From NCBI RefSeq assembly GCF_003597675.1, contig NZ_CP030830.1, positions 124,001 to 188,000 on the forward strand: a stretch of 64,000 nucleotides of DNA, read 5' to 3'. The position numbers were made by a program, and so were the translations under genes. Position 1 is the stretch's first letter. Each line of letters opens with the position of its first letter. This stretch comes from Neorhizobium sp. NCHU2750 (GTDB lineage Bacteria > Pseudomonadota > Alphaproteobacteria > Rhizobiales > Rhizobiaceae). The notes beneath the pieces are model-generated. The model searched no databases. It was not told where the DNA came from and saw only the letters and a list, made by a program, of their open reading frames with translations. Positions 61,024-64,000 of the stretch are shown piece by piece.

Positions 61024-61294
61024 ACCGGCCAAATCCGGCTCGGCTGAAGGGACCACACTATGGACGGCACTTCGGAATTTGATCACAGTCGAAAACGACG
61101 ATGCCGAATAAAACAGCCTTTATCTTGATCCGCTCTTTTAATCCCGAGAGAGTTGTTTTCTCGTGTCATCCGCGAAGTGCCGCGTTCCAACAGCAGTTAG
61201 GGTCGTGTTATTTCAGAGGCTTGCCCGTAGTCTCGTGGTGAAACGCCGCGGTCGACAGTTCGGATCTGTTCAAGAGCGGGATGTCGCCTGTCAC

Positions 61295-62314
61295 TTAGAC
61301 AGGAGCCGAAGTCGATTCACGGACAATGAGTGAATAGTCGATCTCATAATGGTTGGGCACCCTGTGCCCATCCAATCTGGCAAGCAGATATTCTCCGGCG
61401 CCGCGCCATGTGACATCGGTCGGCACATGCAAAGTGGTGAGGGCAGGTCTCAGGTGGCGGCTCCAGTCCAAGTCGTCAAAGCCAACGACGGAAAGATCTT
61501 TCGGCAGTTGCATGCCTCGCCGTTCGGCTTCCAGCATAACGCCATAGGCAAGCACGTCGTTGCCACAGGCGATTGCGGTCGGAGTGGTCTTCCCTGTGAG
61601 AAGTTGGCGAGCGGCCTCGCGCGCATCATCCAGAGTGTAGCGCACCTCGATATGCCATTCGCCCGGGACGTCTAAACCGTTTTCCGCCAAGGCGCGCCGA
61701 AAGCCACGGATACGGGCGCTGGCCCGGTCGTTGTTTCGCTGGAGCGCGCTGACGATGCCGATTTTCTTATGACCGAGCGAGATCAGGTGCATCATCGCCC
61801 GGTGGGCGGCCGCCTCGTTGTCGACGCCGATGCTCGCCGCCGCTCCATTCGGGTTGTAGACGCCGACATTGATCGAGGGCATGTCGCGCGCGACGAGCAG
61901 GTCCCTCAAAACCTGATGATGACAGTCGCCACGCAGGATCAGTCCGTCTATGCCGCGGCCGATAAGGTTGCGCGCCTGCTCCAGCTCCACATCTATGTCG
62001 TATTCGTTGGTGGCGAGGATCAGCATGTAGCCGCGCGAAGACAGGAATTTCTGCAGCGCCTCTATGCCGCGTGCGAACATGGCATTGTCGATGGTCGGGA
62101 TGATGGCGCCGATCGTGCGCGTACGGTTGCTGGAAAGCGCCCGCGCCATGCCATGCGGCACATAACCCGTCTCTTCGACGATAGATTGGATGCGCAGTCG
62201 CAGCTCTTCGCTGACGCTTTGCGGATTATTGAGCGCGCGCGAAACGGTTGCAGTGGAAACCCCTGCCAGCCGCGCGATGGCTCTTATCCCGGTCTTCTCT
62301 TTTTCAGCGCTCAT
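61295..62314 (-). CDS. LacI-family repressor of the adjacent sugar transporter
   Basis: A 339-residue regulator. The helix-turn-helix is TGIRAIARLAGVSTATVSRALN (about 8-29) with the hinge VPHGMARALSSNRTRTIG. The effector domain (60-339) resembles periplasmic sugar-binding proteins. ATG 62314 is chosen; the frame opens further upstream but through its operator. Palindromes TGTAACGTTACA at its own leader and TGTAACCGGTTACA at the transporter promoter suggest control of both. Confidence 0.9.
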   Translation of the reverse strand: MSAEKEKTGIRAIARLAGVSTATVSRALNNPQSVSEELRLRIQSIVEETGYVPHGMARALSSNRTRTIGAIIPTIDNAMFARGIEALQKFLSSRGYMLILATNEYDIDVELEQARNLIGRGIDGLILRGDCHHQVLRDLLVARDMPSINVGVYNPNGAAASIGVDNEAAAHRAMMHLISLGHKKIGIVSALQRNNDRASARIRGFRRALAENGLDVPGEWHIEVRYTLDDAREAARQLLTGKTTPTAIACGNDVLAYGVMLEAERRGMQLPKDLSVVGFDDLDWSRHLRPALTTLHVPTDVTWRGAGEYLLARLDGHRVPNHYEIDYSLIVRESTSAPV

Positions 62315-62327
62315 CCGTGCACTCGTC

Positions 62328-62339
62328 TGTAACGTTACA
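62328..62339. promoter_or_regulatory. LacI-type operator in the repressor leader
   Basis: TGTAACGTTACA, a perfect 12-bp palindrome 14 bases before the repressor ATG; the half-site matches the operator at 62444. Confidence 0.7.
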
Positions 62340-62418
62340 TAGCTTAGCAATGCTTTCCGCGCGGCTGTCAAACGAATAATACGCCGCAATGCAACCAGAA
62401 TTTATATATTTGATGCGG

Positions 62419-62459
62419 TTGACAGGGTCGAAATAGAGGGTCTATGTAACCGGTTACAT
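62419..62459 (+). promoter_or_regulatory. Promoter and LacI-type operator of the sugar transporter
   Basis: TTGACA (62419-62424), a 17-base spacer and CTATGT (62442-62447) form a good housekeeping promoter. The perfect 16-bp palindrome ATGTAACCGGTTACAT (62444-62459) overlaps the -10, so repressor binding would block it. The substrate-binding gene starts 85 bases downstream. Confidence 0.75.
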
Positions 62460-62543
62460 GATCTAAGCTTGGGAGAAGCAAGGTTGTGTCGCTCGAGGAG
62501 GAGCGCTGGAACACCGCCTTTGGGCGGCCAAGTGGAGGAAAGC

Positions 62544-63836
62544 ATGCCAAAAATCTCCGCAGCCCGTATTCTGATTGCATCCTGCGTGCTTGCCGGCGCC
62601 ACCAGCCCTGCATTTGCGTTCGACTGGAAGGCGCATGACGGCGAAACGGTTTCGTTTCTCGCCAACAACAATCCCTGGTCCCAGGCCGTGCTCTCCTACA
62701 AGGACGAGTTCACCAAACTGACCGGCATCGAGCTGAAGGTCGATTCCTATCAGGAACAGCAGATGCGCCAGCGTCTGGTGACCGTGATGAATTCTAAGAG
62801 CGACGAAGTCGACGTCTTCATGACGCTGGCATCGCGCGAAGGCGAGCAGTTTGCCGCTGCCGGATGGTATGCCGACCTTACGGCCTCCGCACAGAAAGAT
62901 GTCTCGCCTGACTATGATTTCGCCGGCATCAGTCCGGCGCTGGTCAAGGCTGCCACCTTCGGCGGCAAGCTGACCAGCATTCCGCTCAATCTCGAAGGCC
63001 CGCTGCTTTATTACCGCACCGATATCTTCGAAAAGTGCAAGATTGCCAAGCCGACGTCGCTCGCCGATGTACAGGCGGCGGCCAAGACGCTGAAAGAGTG
63101 CGACAGCAGCATCACGCCCTTTACATCGCGTGGCCTGAAGGCGGCGATCGCCTATACGTTCAGCAATGTCCTGCATAACATGGGTGGCAAGTATATTGTC
63201 GACGGCAAGTCGGCCCTGTGCTCGCCGGCCAGCCAGAAGGCGATCGGCTATTACGGTGAGCTGCTCAAGGATTATGGCCCGCCCGGCTCGTCGAATTACA
63301 GCTTTTACCAGATCTCGGCGCTCTATCGTGCCGGCCGCGCGGCGATGGCGTTCGAATCCTCGAACGAGCTGCGCACCATCATGGAAGGCGGCGAACGTCT
63401 GAAGGATACGGATGTGATCCCGCTGCCGGCGGGTGACGCGGGCAGCGTGCCGACGGCGATCGGCTGGGGCCTGTCGGTCTCCGCCAACAGCGCCCACAAG
63501 GATGCCGCCTGGTATTTCGTGCAATGGGCATCCAGCCCGGAAATGCAGAAGCGTCTTGCCATCCAGGGTGTTGCCGCGCCGCGTGCCTCGGTCGCCGATG
63601 ATCCGGAATACAAGAAGTGGATTTCCGAGGCGCCGGTGCGCGCCAGCTGGCAGTCGGCGCTTGGCGAGCTTGCAACGAAGGGGTCTTCCGAAGTCGGTTA
63701 CCCGATCATCGCCAACCCGGAATCGCGTGATTACATCGGCCAGGCCGTGCAGGATATTCTCCTCGGCCAGAAACCGGTCGCCGAGGCCTGCGCCGCGGCA
63801 GACAGCGCGCTCGATGGGCTGATCGCCCGCAAATAA
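62544..63836 (+). CDS. Sugar ABC transporter substrate-binding protein
   Basis: A 430-residue periplasmic binding protein (SBP family 1). The signal peptide (about 1-25) ends in SPAFA. The mature fold has TVSFLANNNPWSQAVLSYKD near the start, SIPLNLEGPLLYYRTDIFEK near 150 and the hinge regions around IGWGLSVSANSAHKDAAWYF. The closest group takes up sugars, sugar alcohols or glycerol phosphate; the ligand is not decided by sequence. ATG 62544 follows GGAGG. It is the first gene of the LacI-controlled transporter operon. Confidence 0.92.
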   Translation: MPKISAARILIASCVLAGATSPAFAFDWKAHDGETVSFLANNNPWSQAVLSYKDEFTKLTGIELKVDSYQEQQMRQRLVTVMNSKSDEVDVFMTLASREGEQFAAAGWYADLTASAQKDVSPDYDFAGISPALVKAATFGGKLTSIPLNLEGPLLYYRTDIFEKCKIAKPTSLADVQAAAKTLKECDSSITPFTSRGLKAAIAYTFSNVLHNMGGKYIVDGKSALCSPASQKAIGYYGELLKDYGPPGSSNYSFYQISALYRAGRAAMAFESSNELRTIMEGGERLKDTDVIPLPAGDAGSVPTAIGWGLSVSANSAHKDAAWYFVQWASSPEMQKRLAIQGVAAPRASVADDPEYKKWISEAPVRASWQSALGELATKGSSEVGYPIIANPESRDYIGQAVQDILLGQKPVAEACAAADSALDGLIARK

Positions 63837-63872
63837 TCCGGTCTGATTTTCGACCGATACCAAACTTAAGTC

Positions 63873-63895
63873 GCGACCCCGATCGTCGGGGTCGC
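63873..63895 (+). terminator. Hairpin between binding-protein and permease genes
   Basis: A perfect 10-bp stem (GCGACCCCGA / TCGGGGTCGC) with loop TCG and no T-run. Such hairpins usually protect the abundant binding-protein mRNA and lower permease expression. Confidence 0.7.
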
Positions 63896-63937
63896 CAGTC
63901 CCCAGATCCTGCCCCGATACCGATTGGAGAGCCCTCC

Positions 63938-64000
63938 ATGAAACCAGGCTTGAACGACAGCCAGGGACGGCAGCTTGCTGCCTTGTCCGCACCGGCGGTG
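63938..64000 (+). CDS. Start of an ABC transporter permease gene (partial)
   Basis: ATG 63938 with TTGGAGAG upstream opens a frame to the window edge (21 codons; MKPGLNDSQGRQLAALSAPA). The basic, short N-terminus and the position after the binding-protein gene suggest the first permease, but no membrane segment is inside the window. Confidence 0.6.
   Translation, partial: MKPGLNDSQGRQLAALSAPAV

Noticed and set aside
62463..63992. 509-codon open frame on the minus strand
   Set aside because: It is a shadow of the ABC binding-protein gene: arginine/glycine-rich, no domains, no ribosome site.
1..64000. CRISPR arrays, insertion sequences, rRNA and tRNA genes
   Set aside because: No regular direct-repeat array, transposase gene, rRNA stretch or convincing tRNA was found by reading.

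Overview
The window is GC-rich alphaproteobacterial DNA, most likely Rhizobiaceae (Rhizobium, Neorhizobium, Ensifer or Agrobacterium type). Reasons: HWE/HisKA_2-family histidine kinases, a LOV-domain kinase, a SigF/NrsF pair, the small 'plasmid stabilization' and DUF2934 proteins, and many copies of the EcfG-type general stress promoter (GGAAC-N16/17-NGTT). No rRNA, tRNA, CRISPR array or replication origin was seen. The gene content is entirely accessory and stress related, which would fit a megaplasmid, chromid or chromosomal island; which replicon it is cannot be told from the sequence.

Layout. 0-1.4 kb: a broken-off CDS, a PepSY protein and a class B acid phosphatase. 1.6-7.7 kb: an island-like block with a frameshifted remnant, a Fic enzyme with a compound operator, a 787-residue tyrosine recombinase and a hipBA module. 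7.8-11.8 kb: SigF/NrsF, two matching ECF promoters, an MXKDX protein, and a membrane cytochrome b plus Tat-exported sulfite-oxidase-type molybdoenzyme. 11.9-18.5 kb: two divergent, tightly overlapping operons, each with a cyclopropane-fatty-acid-synthase-type methyltransferase and small envelope proteins. 18.6-20.9 kb: a SigK/RskA-type pair and a DUF4394 protein.

21-34 kb holds a trehalose synthase relic, a CPA2 antiporter with Usp-like tail, OsmC, the PaoABC aldehyde oxidoreductase, a MarR relic, and a catalase/FdhF-like/NhaP operon. 34-39 kb has small secreted and membrane proteins, a flavin reductase, an MHS-family transporter and a Gfo/Idh/MocA oxidoreductase. 39.6-44.8 kb is one five-gene operon: OpgH-like glucosyltransferase, MDR dehydrogenase, divergent pterin-synthase fold, GT4 glycosyltransferase and methyltransferase. 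This is the best candidate for an undescribed pathway.

45-58 kb is a signalling and stress block: an HWE kinase, a LOV kinase with response regulator, transketolase, MgtC, short stress proteins, an SDR, single-domain response regulators and a second HWE kinase. 58.8-61 kb carries an EF-hand protein with a third ECF sigma factor, an inner-membrane protein and a CnrX-like sensor. 61.3-64 kb is a LacI-controlled sugar ABC transporter running off the end.

Taken together, much of the 23-58 kb region reads as a general-stress regulon (oxidant removal, ion homeostasis, detoxification, carbon rerouting) joined by shared EcfG-type promoters and by kinases of the class that feeds that response, while three separate ECF sigma factors serve the flanking modules.
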